Below, in pieces: positions 63,852-64,000 of a stretch of 64,000 nucleotides of DNA. The translations under genes and the position numbers were made by a program. Position 1 is the stretch's first letter; the number at the start of each line of letters is the position of its first letter. Source of the stretch: Stichopus chloronotus (taxonomy: Eukaryota > Echinodermata > Holothuroidea > Aspidochirotida > Stichopodidae); assembly GCA_021234535.1 (NCBI GenBank), contig CM037850.1, forward strand, positions 17,283,990 to 17,347,989. The letters are read 5' to 3'. The notes below the pieces were generated by a model. The model did not search any database and had not been told where the DNA came from. It saw only the letters and a list, made by a program, of their open reading frames with translations.

Positions 63852-64000
63852 TTTAGTGCATTGTGGATCATTTTAGCCTCTAAGATGAAGCTGTCAGCAT
63901 AATACTGATGAGCATGATGGTTTCATCATAGTTTTTTTAAAAGCCGTTCAAGGAGGAGGGTTAAATCTTTAATGCATCGTGGATCATTTTTGGCCTCTTA
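63852..64000. repeat. Tandem repeat at the window end
   Basis: The block GCATTGTGGATCATTTTAGCCTCTAA (from about 63858) recurs as GCATCGTGGATCATTTTTGGCCTCTTA (from about 63974), a period of about 116 bp. The array may continue past the window. Confidence 0.65.

Overview
The window is animal (metazoan) nuclear DNA. It is AT-rich, its genes are split by GT-AG introns of 0.2 to 6 kb, it is dense in small non-autonomous elements and tandem repeats, and poly(C)/poly(G) runs are frequent. Exon translations look like those of a marine invertebrate deuterostome. An echinoderm is my best guess, from protein style and repeat style only; the species cannot be fixed from the sequence alone.

Layout. (1) 1-6.1 kb has no supported gene, but holds a 1.6 kb tandem array (2160-3780). 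(2) 6168-11580, plus strand, is a 15-exon gene. It encodes an acidic N-terminal region, two C2H2-like finger modules and a tyrosine-recombinase-like (Crypton-like) core. Two in-frame TAG codons and about five frame breaks make it a decayed or badly sequenced copy. (3) 12.7-14.1 kb is a repeat cluster. (4) 16424-21753, minus strand, is a complete 8-exon aldo-keto reductase of 317 residues with an intact catalytic tetrad. (5) 21.8-29.7 kb holds a fold-back element with a target-site duplication, other repeat pieces and a few weak ORFs. (6) 29747-57454, minus strand, is a complete 20-exon SND1 (Tudor-SN) gene of 892 residues with phase-consistent junctions. Its introns carry several repeat families, a THAP-domain remnant and hAT-like ends. 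(7) From about 57.75 kb, plus strand, a TMEM216-like gene begins. One strongly recognisable exon lies at 63517-63610 and the rest runs off the window. A possible first exon at 57751 would make it divergent from SND1 across about 300 bp containing a perfect palindromic E-box. A LINE reverse-transcriptase tail and a clean 229-bp MITE lie between.

The genes do not form one pathway. SND1 is an RNA-binding nuclease/Tudor protein, the reductase is a cytosolic NADPH-dependent carbonyl reductase type, and TMEM216-like proteins act at the ciliary transition zone. The most unusual items are: the intron-rich recombinase-like gene with zinc fingers; a dispersed repeat that carries DR1 nuclear-receptor motifs and, in two SND1 introns, a nearly identical 130-bp core inside clearly diverged flanks; the fold-back element at 22340-22974; and the compact SND1/TMEM216-like head-to-head region.
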